A stretch of 17,195 nucleotides of DNA from an uncultured Bacilli bacterium (GTDB lineage: Bacteria > Bacillota_I > Bacilli_A > RF39 > UBA660): contig CANQVY010000009.1 of the NCBI GenBank assembly GCA_947627405.1, positions 1 through 17,195 on the forward strand, written 5' to 3'. How positions within the stretch are numbered: position 1 is the stretch's first letter; every line of letters begins with the position of its first letter. The translations under genes were made by a program, and so were the position numbers. Positions 7,634 through 14,657 of this stretch are shown here, one piece after another. The notes under the pieces are model-generated. The model was given only the letters and a program-made list of their open reading frames with translations. It did no database searches and was not told the origin of the DNA.

Positions 7634-8350
7634 ATGAATATTATAGATATTGCAGTTGTATTTTTAATTTTAGTCATGGGGGTTATTGGTTTAAAAAGAG
7701 GATTTTTTAAACAACTTGTTATGTCCGTTGGTATTTTTTTGATTGTTCTTTTGTCTTTAGCACTAAAAGATCCACTAGCGAGTTTTTTATCTTTAAATTT
7801 GCCGTTTTTTCCTCTTTCTAATATACCAAGTGTCTCTAGTATATTTAATATTTTATTCTATCAAGTCATTTCCTTTATTATTACTTTTGGTTTATTAATG
7901 ATTTTATTTAATGTAGTTTTGTGGGCAACCAATGTATTTGAAAAATTATTAAAAATTACAGTTATTCTTGCTATACCTTCTAAAATATTAGGATTTTTAC
8001 TTGGATTGATCGAAGGTTATATTTTGGTTTTTGCTTTTACTTTTTTACTTAGTCAACCTGCATTAAATATTGATGTAGTGAAAGAATCAAAGTTATTGCC
8101 AATCATTCAAAACTCAACACCTGGTCTTTCACATATGATGGATAAGACTTATGATTCTGTTAAAGAAATTTATAATTTAAAAGAAGTATATGATAAAGAT
8201 GATAAAAAAAGTTATGATGAATTTAGTTATAAAGCTTTAGAAAATATGCTTAAAAACAAATTGATTACAAGTAAATATGTTGGAAAGCTTGAAAAGGCAG
8301 GGAAATTACCCATTAAAGATGTTGATGAATTAATTGAAAAATATAGGTAG
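7634..8350 (+). CDS. cvpA: CvpA family membrane protein
   Basis: A 238-residue membrane protein of the CvpA/YshB family. Four hydrophobic segments are visible (about residues 4-20, 28-46, 68-95 and 108-140), beginning with the family's typical MNIIDIAVVFLILVMGVIGL and the KRGFFKQL motif after the first span. A charged cytoplasmic tail of about 70 residues follows. CvpA proteins are tied to colicin V production in E. coli and to envelope homeostasis elsewhere; the biochemical role is unclear. AGGAGG precedes ATG 7634. trxA begins 8 bases after the stop. In Bacillus cvpA is flanked by rnhC/zapA and polX-mutS2-trxA, and this organism keeps a reduced form of that order. Confidence 0.88.
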   Translation: MNIIDIAVVFLILVMGVIGLKRGFFKQLVMSVGIFLIVLLSLALKDPLASFLSLNLPFFPLSNIPSVSSIFNILFYQVISFIITFGLLMILFNVVLWATNVFEKLLKITVILAIPSKILGFLLGLIEGYILVFAFTFLLSQPALNIDVVKESKLLPIIQNSTPGLSHMMDKTYDSVKEIYNLKEVYDKDDKKSYDEFSYKALENMLKNKLITSKYVGKLEKAGKLPIKDVDELIEKYR

Positions 8351-8358
8351 GTGAGAAT

Positions 8359-8658
8359 ATGATTAAATATTTAGAAAAAGAAAATTTTGATGAAGAGGTC
8401 AAAGAAGGGATTGTTTTAGTAGATTTTTATGCGGATTGGTGTGGTCCATGTAAAATGTTAGGGGCTGTAATCGAAGAACTTGTCAAAGAAAAAGAAATTA
8501 CAGTTTTAAAGGTAAATATAGATCAGCATGAGGCTTTAGCGCAACGTTTTAAAATCATGAGTATTCCGTATCTTGTTTTATTTGAAAATGGAGTGGAAAA
8601 GAAACATAATTTAGGATTTATGAGCAAAGAAGAGTTGATTGCATTCATAGAGGATTAA
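8359..8658 (+). CDS. trxA: Thioredoxin
   Basis: A 99-residue thioredoxin, the cytoplasmic disulfide reductase recycled by thioredoxin reductase. The active site W27-C-G-P-C-K32 and the cis-proline motif S68-I-P70 are intact, with FYADWCGPCK and FKIMSIPYLVLFENG in the expected positions. The protein is slightly shorter than the usual 104-108 residues but complete in fold. The ribosome site GGTGAG overlaps the cvpA stop, so the two genes form one operon. The stop codon TAA is located inside the terminator hairpin. Confidence 0.96.
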   Translation: MIKYLEKENFDEEVKEGIVLVDFYADWCGPCKMLGAVIEELVKEKEITVLKVNIDQHEALAQRFKIMSIPYLVLFENGVEKKHNLGFMSKEELIAFIED

Positions 8659-8669
8659 TCCTCTTTTTT
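8649..8669 (+). terminator. Terminator of cvpA-trxA, containing the trxA stop codon
   Basis: The 16-base palindrome AGAGGATTAATCCTCT (8649-8664) runs into a T-tract ending at 8669. The trxA stop codon (8656-8658) is at its centre. It marks the left edge of the decayed accessory region. Confidence 0.85.
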
Positions 8670-8680
8670 GTGTGTAAAAT

Positions 8681-8734
8681 AGTTAAATGTTGAATAACCT
8701 ATCTTATCACCGAAAGGGTAACTTGATATTTAAC
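8681..8734 (+). other. Possible stem-loop RNA, unassigned
   Basis: GTTAAAT (8682-8688) can pair with ATTTAAC (8728-8734), and GTT (8689-8691) with AAC (8720-8722), enclosing a loop with ACC (8697-8699) and GGT (8717-8719). I could not match it to a known riboswitch. In such AT-rich DNA part of the pairing may be chance. No open reading frame begins directly after it. Confidence 0.2.
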
Positions 8735-8778
8735 GAGTAAAATTAAAATGATAGTTTAAAAATTCTTCAATAGTACAT

Positions 8779-8812
8779 CTATCCTCAAAAGATAAGTAAA
8801 ATGGTAGGATAG
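8779..8812. repeat. Short inverted repeat
   Basis: CTATCCT (8779-8785) and AGGATAG (8806-8812) form a perfect 7-bp inverted repeat with a 20-base loop, in non-coding DNA just before the receiver-domain remnant. It has no T-run, so it is not an ordinary terminator. Confidence 0.35.
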
Positions 8813-8826
8813 TAGAAAATAAAGAA

Positions 8827-9344
8827 ATGACAAAAACACAATTTGAAATAAAAAGAACATGAATTTAATAGTATTGATGTTACTAGTAATAATAACAAAA
8901 AAATATTAATTGTGGCCGATCATCAATTAAATATAAAGTTGCAAGGAAGCATTTAGAAAATTTAGGAATTATGTTGACAAATGTATTGATGGACAAAAGT
9001 GTATAGATAAGATATCATAAGGAGCAAAATATGATTTAATTTTGATGGATATCTGATGCCAGAAATGAGTAAAGAAACAACACTAAAAAATTAAAAAAGA
9101 TATTAAGGTTTAAAACATCAGTAATAGCTTTAACAACAGACTCAGTAGAAGGAACAAAAGCCCCTTACAAAAAATCAAATTGAAGAAAAATTAGATAATT
9201 GTTTATAGAAAGTAGTAATAATCAAGAACCTAACCAGTTAGAAAAAAATTTATTGATGAAGATAATAAGAGTGATTCGAATGAAGAAGCCATCTATCTAT
9301 TTGATTCTAAAGAAACTAAGGATATATTATTATTGATGGAGTAA
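8827..9344 (+). pseudogene. Decayed response-regulator receiver domain (possibly end of a hybrid histidine kinase)
   Basis: No frame stays open, but pieces in the three plus frames join into a receiver domain. KKILIVADHQLNIK (about 8875-8935) matches KxLIVDDNxLNxK with the acidic DD changed to AD. Then VARKHLENLG (shifted frame), YVDKCIDGQKCIDKIS, KYDLILMDI with the phospho-acceptor Asp codon at 9048-9050, MPEM, KKLKKILRFKTSVIALTTDS (about 9090-9140) and a last piece without the conserved Lys-Pro. At least four frameshifts and several stops separate these pieces. The wording VARKHLENLG and VEGTK is like receiver domains at the C-terminus of hybrid kinases, and MTKTQFEIKRT in front could be the end of an ATPase domain, but this is inference. 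The tail to 9344 (acidic, EDNKSDSNEEAIYLFDSKE) is not identified. Confidence 0.72.
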
Positions 9345-9479
9345 ATAATGACTCTTATAAAGAATAAATTAAGTATAATTAAAAAAATGCCATCATATTT
9401 ACACATCACCTTTGATTGAAATAATTGACAGAATTAATATTATGAGTTAATATAAACGGTAAATAAAATGCTTGATTTA
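9345..9479 (+). other. Non-coding remnant, nothing identified
   Basis: Very AT-rich DNA with only short open stretches, such as YTSPLIEIIDRINIMS ending at a TAA near 9450. It may be a further gene remnant, but I cannot assign it and see no promoter or terminator. Confidence 0.4.
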
Positions 9480-9511
9480 AATGTGTGAAAATAATAATGT
9501 GTGAAATTAAT
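9480..9511 (+). repeat. Tandem 16-bp repeat, two copies
   Basis: AATGTGTGAAAATAAT (9480-9495) is followed directly by AATGTGTGAAATTAAT (9496-9511), one mismatch. The second copy carries the ATG (9497-9499) that opens the phosphopantetheinyl transferase remnant. Confidence 0.7.
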
Positions 9512-10021
9512 AGTAATTTAGTTCGAAAACATAAACATAGCTTTTTAGTAAGTAGATTAATTAATAAGTTAAGAGAATATTTTAATATTAATATTTCAAA
9601 AGCTGATATTATTTATGACAAAAATGGAAATTCCTATATAAAAAACAATAAAAAAAATTAAATTTTTCATTTTGGTGAATTGGTAATCATTAGTATATCC
9701 AATTATGATCTTGGTGTTGATGTTGAAAAAGTAAAAAATATGATGAAAAGTTACAAGAAGAATATATTCTAAAATAGAATTTGATTTTATAAATAATAGC
9801 AAAAATAAAGAAGATGAATTTACAAAAATATAGACATACAAAGAAGCTTTGTAAAATTTAAAGATACAGGGATAGATAAAAATTTCAGTAAAATTAATTA
9901 CATTGATAACGATATCTATAAAGATGACATCCTTTTTAAGACAATTAATTATGCAAAGTATATTATTACGATATGTAGAGAGAATTTTAATTTGGAAGTG
10001 GAGGTAATACATGACGAGTGA
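9497..10021 (+). pseudogene. Sfp-type 4'-phosphopantetheinyl transferase, inactivated
   Basis: This stretch once encoded an Sfp-family enzyme that attaches the phosphopantetheine arm of CoA to carrier proteins. From ATG 9497 the first frame has SFLVSRLINKLREYFNI and IIYDKNGNSYIKNNKKN (the KPYI region), a stop at 9659-9661, then FHFGELVIISISNYDLGVDVEKVK, which matches the family's SHSGxxVxxAIS...GxDIE core. After a frameshift come YDEKLQEEYIF and TYKEAL preceded by TAG where the conserved Trp of WTxKEA stands, then a second shift to VKFKDTGIDKNFSKI and an open tail to TGA 10019-10021. At least one in-frame stop, the Trp-to-stop change and two frameshifts make it non-functional. Its end overlaps the next gene by 11 bases, showing that the two were once translated together. 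Confidence 0.78.
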
Positions 10022-11939
10022 TATATTTAATGAGGCTTACATAAATTGTCATTTTGCTTGCATATATAATATGGTTAAATATTTTGGAATTGATCCTATA
10101 AATATAATTGCGAATAATTATTATTCAATTGATGCAACTAAGTGTTCATTGAAAAATATATATTATTTATCTTACAGAGAATTACTAGAAAATCTTGGTA
10201 TAAAACTTAAAAACATTCAATCAGTGAAAAGTATAAATGATATTAAATTGAAGACTAATGAGGTTGCAATTATTAAGGTTCAAAGTAAAAGAGAACATTT
10301 AATTGGTAATAGTAATATGTTAATTTTGAATGTTGATACAAAGTTATCAAGTGTTATATGTGAAGATGGTTCTAATATAAAATTATTTAAACACTTAATA
10401 ATAAACAATTGTGATATTGATGAAATGTACCATAATTATTTATACAATTATTATTCACATGATAAGAAGCCGACTATAAGCATATATTCAAAATATAAAT
10501 CCAAAAAGTATAGTATATATAGTTTTTTTGGACCAAAGATGATTATTTATAAGTTGTTTACAACATATGAAAATATTATAAAATCAAATTCTATAAAATT
10601 AAAGAAAGTATTATACAATGATAATAAAGATTTAATTATTAAATTTATAAACGAATTTATTAATAGAAAAAAGGTGGAATTATACAAATTTAAAAATATG
10701 TTTTTTGATAGCAAAATGGATATTATCCTAAAACGACAAATTGAAATATTAGAAATATTAGAATATCATATTCTAAAAAAATCTTCAAAGAAAGATGAAT
10801 TAATAAAAGAACTAACTGACTTAGAAAATAAAATCGCAAAAAAAATATCAAAATTGAAAATGAAGGACATTTTTGATAATAATATAAAAATAAAAAGAAA
10901 TTTAGATTTATCAAAAATTGAAAAAATAGAAGATTATTCAATAAATAGTATTAATGTCCAAAATAATTCCATTAATGGTATTGCTTATAAAGAAAAAGAG
11001 AAATTTTTTTATAAAATTCAAGATATTAATAGTTTTTATTCAGAACTAGTTGGATATTTTACAATTTTCAACTATTTTCAAGTCCCTCAATTATGCAATT
11101 TGTTTATATATAATAATTGTGGTGTAATTACATATAAATATGATAATAGTATAAATGTTAATGAAGGCTTGTTGTGTGATGCACTTTTAAAAGGTGATAT
11201 AGAACTTAATTATAAATTCTTAAACATTATTTTAAAAAATTATAAAAAATATATTTATAATCACACATATCCAATGCAGAAATTTTATGAAGATCGAATT
11301 GATAGTAGACTTAATAAATATTTTGATTCTAACTGGATTGATTATGATTTTATTATAAACAATGGAGCATCATTTAAAATTAGAGATATATTTGATAAAA
11401 TAAATGTGTATTTTAAAAAGAAAAGAATACATAAATGTGTTTTATCACATGGAGATCTTAATACTATGAATATTGGTTTAAAACCTCTCTTTATGGATTT
11501 TATGACATCTGGATATAATTGTATTGAAGCTGAAATTGCATTGTTTAGTATTTCCATATTATTTATAGATTTATATTTTAGTCCTAAATATCATAAAAAT
11601 TCATATAGGAATCATGAACAAATATTTGATCATATACCTAAGATAGATTGTGATTATATAATTGGTAAAGAAATATCAATTAAAGCAAGTTTAAAAACTA
11701 CGCTTACTAGAAAAAGATTAATAGAAAAATATATAGAAAATCTTGATTATAGTGATGATGATTTAGTTTATTATATATTGATGAGATTATTAACAATATT
11801 TGATATTGATAAATATGATGATAACGATAAATATTATTCTTTATTTCTATTCGTTTATTTTTATATAGAAATGAAAATAAATAGAAAAACATTTAAGGAA
11901 ATAGTTAGGGGAATTGATGTTTATTATAATTTTATTTAA
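10011..11939 (+). CDS. Two-domain protein: papain-like/BtrH-N-like domain fused to an aminoglycoside-phosphotransferase-fold kinase
   Basis: A 642-residue protein of extreme AT content. The N-terminal part (about 1-150) looks like the cysteine-protease-fold domain of BtrH-N or C39-like proteins: YINCHFACIYNMVKYFGIDP (C13, C17) and later NMLILNVD...VICEDGSNIK, where the family usually has a His near the first Asn. A lysine-rich, probably coiled-coil linker follows (about 190-300). The C-terminal part has kinase features: FFYKI (K335), SELVGYF (E345), the Brenner catalytic loop H480-G-D482-L-N-T-M-N487 and D496-F. All essential kinase residues are present. GGAGG (10000-10004) is 6 bases before ATG 10011. 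Adjacent to a lost phosphopantetheinyl transferase, it could have used carrier-bound acyl groups as BtrH does in butirosin synthesis. That is inference; a bacterial resistance or defence kinase is an alternative. Confidence 0.6.
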   Translation: MTSDIFNEAYINCHFACIYNMVKYFGIDPINIIANNYYSIDATKCSLKNIYYLSYRELLENLGIKLKNIQSVKSINDIKLKTNEVAIIKVQSKREHLIGNSNMLILNVDTKLSSVICEDGSNIKLFKHLIINNCDIDEMYHNYLYNYYSHDKKPTISIYSKYKSKKYSIYSFFGPKMIIYKLFTTYENIIKSNSIKLKKVLYNDNKDLIIKFINEFINRKKVELYKFKNMFFDSKMDIILKRQIEILEILEYHILKKSSKKDELIKELTDLENKIAKKISKLKMKDIFDNNIKIKRNLDLSKIEKIEDYSINSINVQNNSINGIAYKEKEKFFYKIQDINSFYSELVGYFTIFNYFQVPQLCNLFIYNNCGVITYKYDNSINVNEGLLCDALLKGDIELNYKFLNIILKNYKKYIYNHTYPMQKFYEDRIDSRLNKYFDSNWIDYDFIINNGASFKIRDIFDKINVYFKKKRIHKCVLSHGDLNTMNIGLKPLFMDFMTSGYNCIEAEIALFSISILFIDLYFSPKYHKNSYRNHEQIFDHIPKIDCDYIIGKEISIKASLKTTLTRKRLIEKYIENLDYSDDDLVYYILMRLLTIFDIDKYDDNDKYYSLFLFVYFYIEMKINRKTFKEIVRGIDVYYNFI

Positions 11940-12147
11940 TGATTTATATAGTAGTAAAAAGTCAACTCAACTTGAAAATATTTGCAAAAAATATTATAGT
12001 ATTAGCAAATTAATAAATTATTTTTCATTTTCTAAAAAAAGTGAATAATAATTGTTAGAAGTGTTTTTGTGAATGATGGTTTAAAAAATCATTTATAGAT
12101 GATGTATAAAGAAATAAAAAAAGAATATATATGCAACATTAAGAATA
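11940..12147 (+). other. Intergenic remnant without a recognisable gene
   Basis: A frame open from 11941 to the stop at 12046-12048 reads STQLENICKKYYSISKL and onward but lacks a convincing start. A short ATG frame overlaps the preceding stop (TAATG at 11938-11941) and ends after about two dozen codons. Neither matches a family I know. The rest is broken by stops. Confidence 0.4.
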
Positions 12148-12324
12148 ATGGGTCTTAATAAAAAGAATTCTTAAATACTATAAAAAGATATAAGATAAAA
12201 TATGAGATATCGGATATAGAAGAAATAAAAAAATGGTTATAGTAGAGCAACTGTTGCCGCAAAGGCATGTCAAGATATAATTCTAAATGTAATATCAAAA
12301 AGTTCTGAATTTAAAAATGTTACG
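12148..12324 (+). pseudogene. Truncated remnant resembling an AbiEii-type nucleotidyltransferase N-terminus
   Basis: From ATG 12148, MGLNK, a frameshift to KEFLNTIKRYKIKYEISDI and EEIKKWL, a second shift at a TAG (12240-12242), then SRATVAAKACQDIILNVISK and SSEFKNVT. The last part resembles the conserved 'CQDIIL.KISKS....NVTIKGG' start of AbiEii/AbiGii-family toxin nucleotidyltransferases as I remember them. The similarity stops at NVT (about 12324), just where KGG is expected, and the sequence turns into the AGGAGG ribosome site of the next gene. Only about 60 codons remain, so it is dead. A search is needed to confirm the family. Confidence 0.45.
12254..12281 (+). promoter_or_regulatory. 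Candidate promoter of the five-gene operon
   Basis: TTGCCG (12254-12259), a 16-base spacer and a perfect TATAAT (12276-12281), predicting a start near 12288 and a 50-base leader. It lies inside the AbiEii-like remnant, so it may have arisen there by chance. It is the best promoter match upstream of 12338. Confidence 0.45.
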
Positions 12325-12337
12325 AGGAGGAAATAGC

Positions 12338-13018
12338 ATGAATAGTTATCAAAATGTGATTGATAGATATGTGGAAAAAATGAAAGAGGAATTAAAGGAG
12401 GAATTAGAATTATTGTTGATAATTGGTAGTAGTTCTAGTTCAAAAGTAATACCAGGATGGAGTGATATAGATGTTATTTTAGTGGTAAGTGAATATAATT
12501 TTGATTTGATGGAAAAAATCAAAAAAATTTCTAACTCTTATGAAGTAAAAATAGGAACTACAGTATATAGTAAAAAGGAATTTATAGAAAAAAATATAGA
12601 TCCAAAGACGTATTATCATCTTTATCTATTACAAAATGATAAAATTAGGTTACAATATAAGAAAAGTGATATAGAATTACCTAGCATTACCTATGATGAC
12701 ATATATGCAACACATTATCCTTATTTATTATGGAGATTACATATTTACAAAAGGAATTTCTTATATGATAAATTAAAGAAGGAGCAGATAAAAGGGCTGT
12801 ATAAAACAACATATTTAATTATGAAAGCAATGCTTATAATAGATAAAGAATTACCTAGAAATTATGAAGAAGTTTTCAAGTTGTTTTCAGAAAAGTATCA
12901 TTTTGATTATTATAATTATGAAGAGTTCATACATAACTATCAAAATGATAATGAAGAATATGAAAATATTATTGAATATGCAAAAAAATTCTTATTATTT
13001 GTAATGAAACGGTATTAG
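12338..13018 (+). CDS. Minimal nucleotidyltransferase-fold protein (operon gene 1)
   Basis: A 226-residue protein of the polymerase-beta nucleotidyltransferase superfamily, which transfers NMP groups to small molecules, proteins or RNA. The active-site motif is clear: LLLIIG30-S31 followed by SSSSKVIPGWS42-D43-I-D45-VILVV, i.e. GS-x(10)-SDID. A third acidic residue is not obvious in the next strand (EVKIGTTVYSKKE). The C-terminal half is helical (about 110-225, rich in Tyr and Lys) and could be a substrate-binding helical domain as in kanamycin nucleotidyltransferases or HEPN-like partners. ATG 12338 is preceded by a perfect AGGAGG (12325-12330) at 7 bases; an ATG at 12317 lies before that site and is rejected. 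It leads a five-gene operon, with the NUDIX gene 13 bases downstream. Confidence 0.8.
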   Translation: MNSYQNVIDRYVEKMKEELKEELELLLIIGSSSSSKVIPGWSDIDVILVVSEYNFDLMEKIKKISNSYEVKIGTTVYSKKEFIEKNIDPKTYYHLYLLQNDKIRLQYKKSDIELPSITYDDIYATHYPYLLWRLHIYKRNFLYDKLKKEQIKGLYKTTYLIMKAMLIIDKELPRNYEEVFKLFSEKYHFDYYNYEEFIHNYQNDNEEYENIIEYAKKFLLFVMKRY

Positions 13019-13031
13019 GAGGAAATAAGAT

Positions 13032-13508
13032 ATGGATGTAAAAATATATAATGAGGATTTAAAATTTAAGTTTAGGGTGTCTGGAATTGTAATTTATGAT
13101 GGAAAGGTTCTTGTTAATCAATATGGAGAAAACTCTTATTGTCTGCCGGGAGGATATGTGCAAATAGGAGAAGATTCGGAAGGTGCTATTTTAAGGGAAA
13201 TGAAAGAGGAAACAGATCTTGAATTTGAGATAATAAATTTTTGTGGAATAAGTGAAAATTTTTTTACTAATCTAAGAGGTCAAAAAACTCATGGACTTGA
13301 TCTTTACTATTATTTAAAATTAAAAGATAATGAAAATTATGAAAATTTAGATATGAATAAAATTGAGCAAGGAGAATATAGTGTTATTCATCATCATTTT
13401 AAATGGATTGACATTAAGGGTTTAGAGCAATATAATTTATTGCCTACAGTGATCAAAAATATAATAAAAAATAATAAAAATGGTTTTCATTTTATTATAA
13501 GAGATTAA
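13032..13508 (+). CDS. NUDIX hydrolase (operon gene 2)
   Basis: A 158-residue NUDIX protein that should hydrolyse a nucleoside diphosphate linked to another group (NDP-X). The Nudix box is nearly canonical: G41-x5-E47-x7-R55-E56-M-K-E59-E60-T-D62-L, in which the usual Gly after EET is Asp. The N-terminal beta strand FRVSGIVIYDGKVLVNQYG and the PGGYV turn are typical. A HHHFKWIDIKGLEQYNLLP segment near the C-terminus is the usual family ending, where substrate specificity is often set. AGGAGG (13017-13022) overlaps the stop of the preceding gene, so translation is coupled. The substrate cannot be read from the sequence. The NTase and GalT neighbours suggest a nucleotide-sugar or dinucleotide. 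Confidence 0.92.
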   Translation: MDVKIYNEDLKFKFRVSGIVIYDGKVLVNQYGENSYCLPGGYVQIGEDSEGAILREMKEETDLEFEIINFCGISENFFTNLRGQKTHGLDLYYYLKLKDNENYENLDMNKIEQGEYSVIHHHFKWIDIKGLEQYNLLPTVIKNIIKNNKNGFHFIIRD

Positions 13509-13526
13509 TAAATATTGAGGTGGTTT

Positions 13527-14657
13527 ATGGTTGAAAGTACAAAATATTATACCTTTTTTGACATTGGGTTAAATGAAATTTCTGAAAAAGAATTTGGCCA
13601 ATTAAGATGTTTTATTTATGGGAATAAGAAAAAGAAAAGAGTTATTAATAATGAGTTGGTAAAGCGTTTTTTCAATAATGAAGAACTATCAAAAGAAGAA
13701 ATGATAAGATTAAAAAAAATATTAGATGGCTCCATATATGAAGAAAGAAGACACTTGTTTGATCATTGTAAATTATGTTCTGATTCTTTTGAACGAACAG
13801 ATTTAGAGAAATATTCAAGCAAATATAAGTATTGGAATATATGTATTCCCACGTTTCCATATTTTCCAGGTGGGATGATGATATATTTAAAAGATAGAAA
13901 AAAACTTCAAATAGAAAATATACAAGATTTGCCAAAAGAAATGTTTGAAGAATTGATAATGATGCAACAAGATTTATATGAAGATTTAAAACATGATATA
14001 TTTGGAAAAAGAATTGTTGGGTTGAATATACTATTTAATCAATTATCAAAATCAGAATTATGTATTCATGGACATATTGAGTTAATGCTTATGGATATAG
14101 ATAAATTAGATTTAGGATGTACTTATGTTGAAACAAGACCATACGATAAATTTAGCAGTATATTAAATTCTCAAATTGATTCTGCCAGTATTATAAAGAT
14201 ACCAGAAGGGATAAAGATACCAGTGCAACATGTTGGAATAGAGGATAGTAAACTACTTCTGAAAGAATATGAAGAAATATTAAATTATTATTTTCAAAGA
14301 GGGAAAAAATTAAGGAAAAATGAAATAGAAATCTTAGAGGATTCTGATCGACTGTTATATACGAATATGGTTCCTGCAGCTACTAATTTTGTTTATTTAA
14401 CATATTATAGAAGCCAAGTAATGATATCGGCTGTACCAGAAATAACTTTAGATTTTGTTAAAATGAATAATATAATAGATGATCCTGCTGATTTGTATGC
14501 ATTATCTATAAATAGGAATTATACAGATCAAGATAATGTATTTATGAGAAACTACAGTCCTACGATAAGACCAAGCATTAAAGTATATAGCGAAGATAAA
14601 AATAATGACAAAGTATTGAAACTTAAAAAACAAATATATGAGGAGTTAGAAAAATGA
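13527..14657 (+). CDS. GalT/HIT-superfamily nucleotidylyltransferase-like protein (operon gene 3)
   Basis: A 376-residue protein with GalT-like architecture. C81-x-x-C84 (DHCKLCSD) matches the zinc-binding pair of galactose-1-phosphate uridylyltransferases. Further on, GLNILFNQLSKSELCIHGHIELML carries H181-G-H183, corresponding to the H-x-H catalytic motif (HPHGQ in GalT, HxHxH in HIT hydrolases). The segment between them (YWNICIPTFPYFPGGMMIYLKD) resembles the GalT core sheet. Glu stands where the third His/Gln is expected. It probably transfers or cleaves a nucleotidyl group through a His-NMP intermediate, but the substrate is unknown; an Ap4A-phosphorylase-like role is also possible. I chose ATG 13527 with GAGG (13517-13520) at 6 bases; the TTG at 13515 precedes the ribosome site. 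The 3' end overlaps gene 4 by ATGA. Confidence 0.68.
   Translation: MVESTKYYTFFDIGLNEISEKEFGQLRCFIYGNKKKKRVINNELVKRFFNNEELSKEEMIRLKKILDGSIYEERRHLFDHCKLCSDSFERTDLEKYSSKYKYWNICIPTFPYFPGGMMIYLKDRKKLQIENIQDLPKEMFEELIMMQQDLYEDLKHDIFGKRIVGLNILFNQLSKSELCIHGHIELMLMDIDKLDLGCTYVETRPYDKFSSILNSQIDSASIIKIPEGIKIPVQHVGIEDSKLLLKEYEEILNYYFQRGKKLRKNEIEILEDSDRLLYTNMVPAATNFVYLTYYRSQVMISAVPEITLDFVKMNNIIDDPADLYALSINRNYTDQDNVFMRNYSPTIRPSIKVYSEDKNNDKVLKLKKQIYEELEK

Noticed and set aside
9596..10012. 138-codon minus-strand open frame
   Set aside because: It lies wholly antisense to the phosphopantetheinyl transferase remnant, has low-complexity hydrophobic content typical of antisense AT-rich DNA, and no ribosome site was seen.
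12317..12337. Upstream ATG in frame with the nucleotidyltransferase gene
   Set aside because: The AGGAGG ribosome site (12325-12330) lies between this ATG and the ATG at 12338, so the later start is used.
12338..13018. A classical MNT-HEPN toxin-antitoxin pair
   Set aside because: The nucleotidyltransferase is followed by a NUDIX gene, not a HEPN gene, and no RX4-6H HEPN motif was seen in its helical tail.
13515..13526. TTG start for the GalT-like gene
   Set aside because: It precedes and overlaps the GAGG ribosome site that serves ATG 13527.
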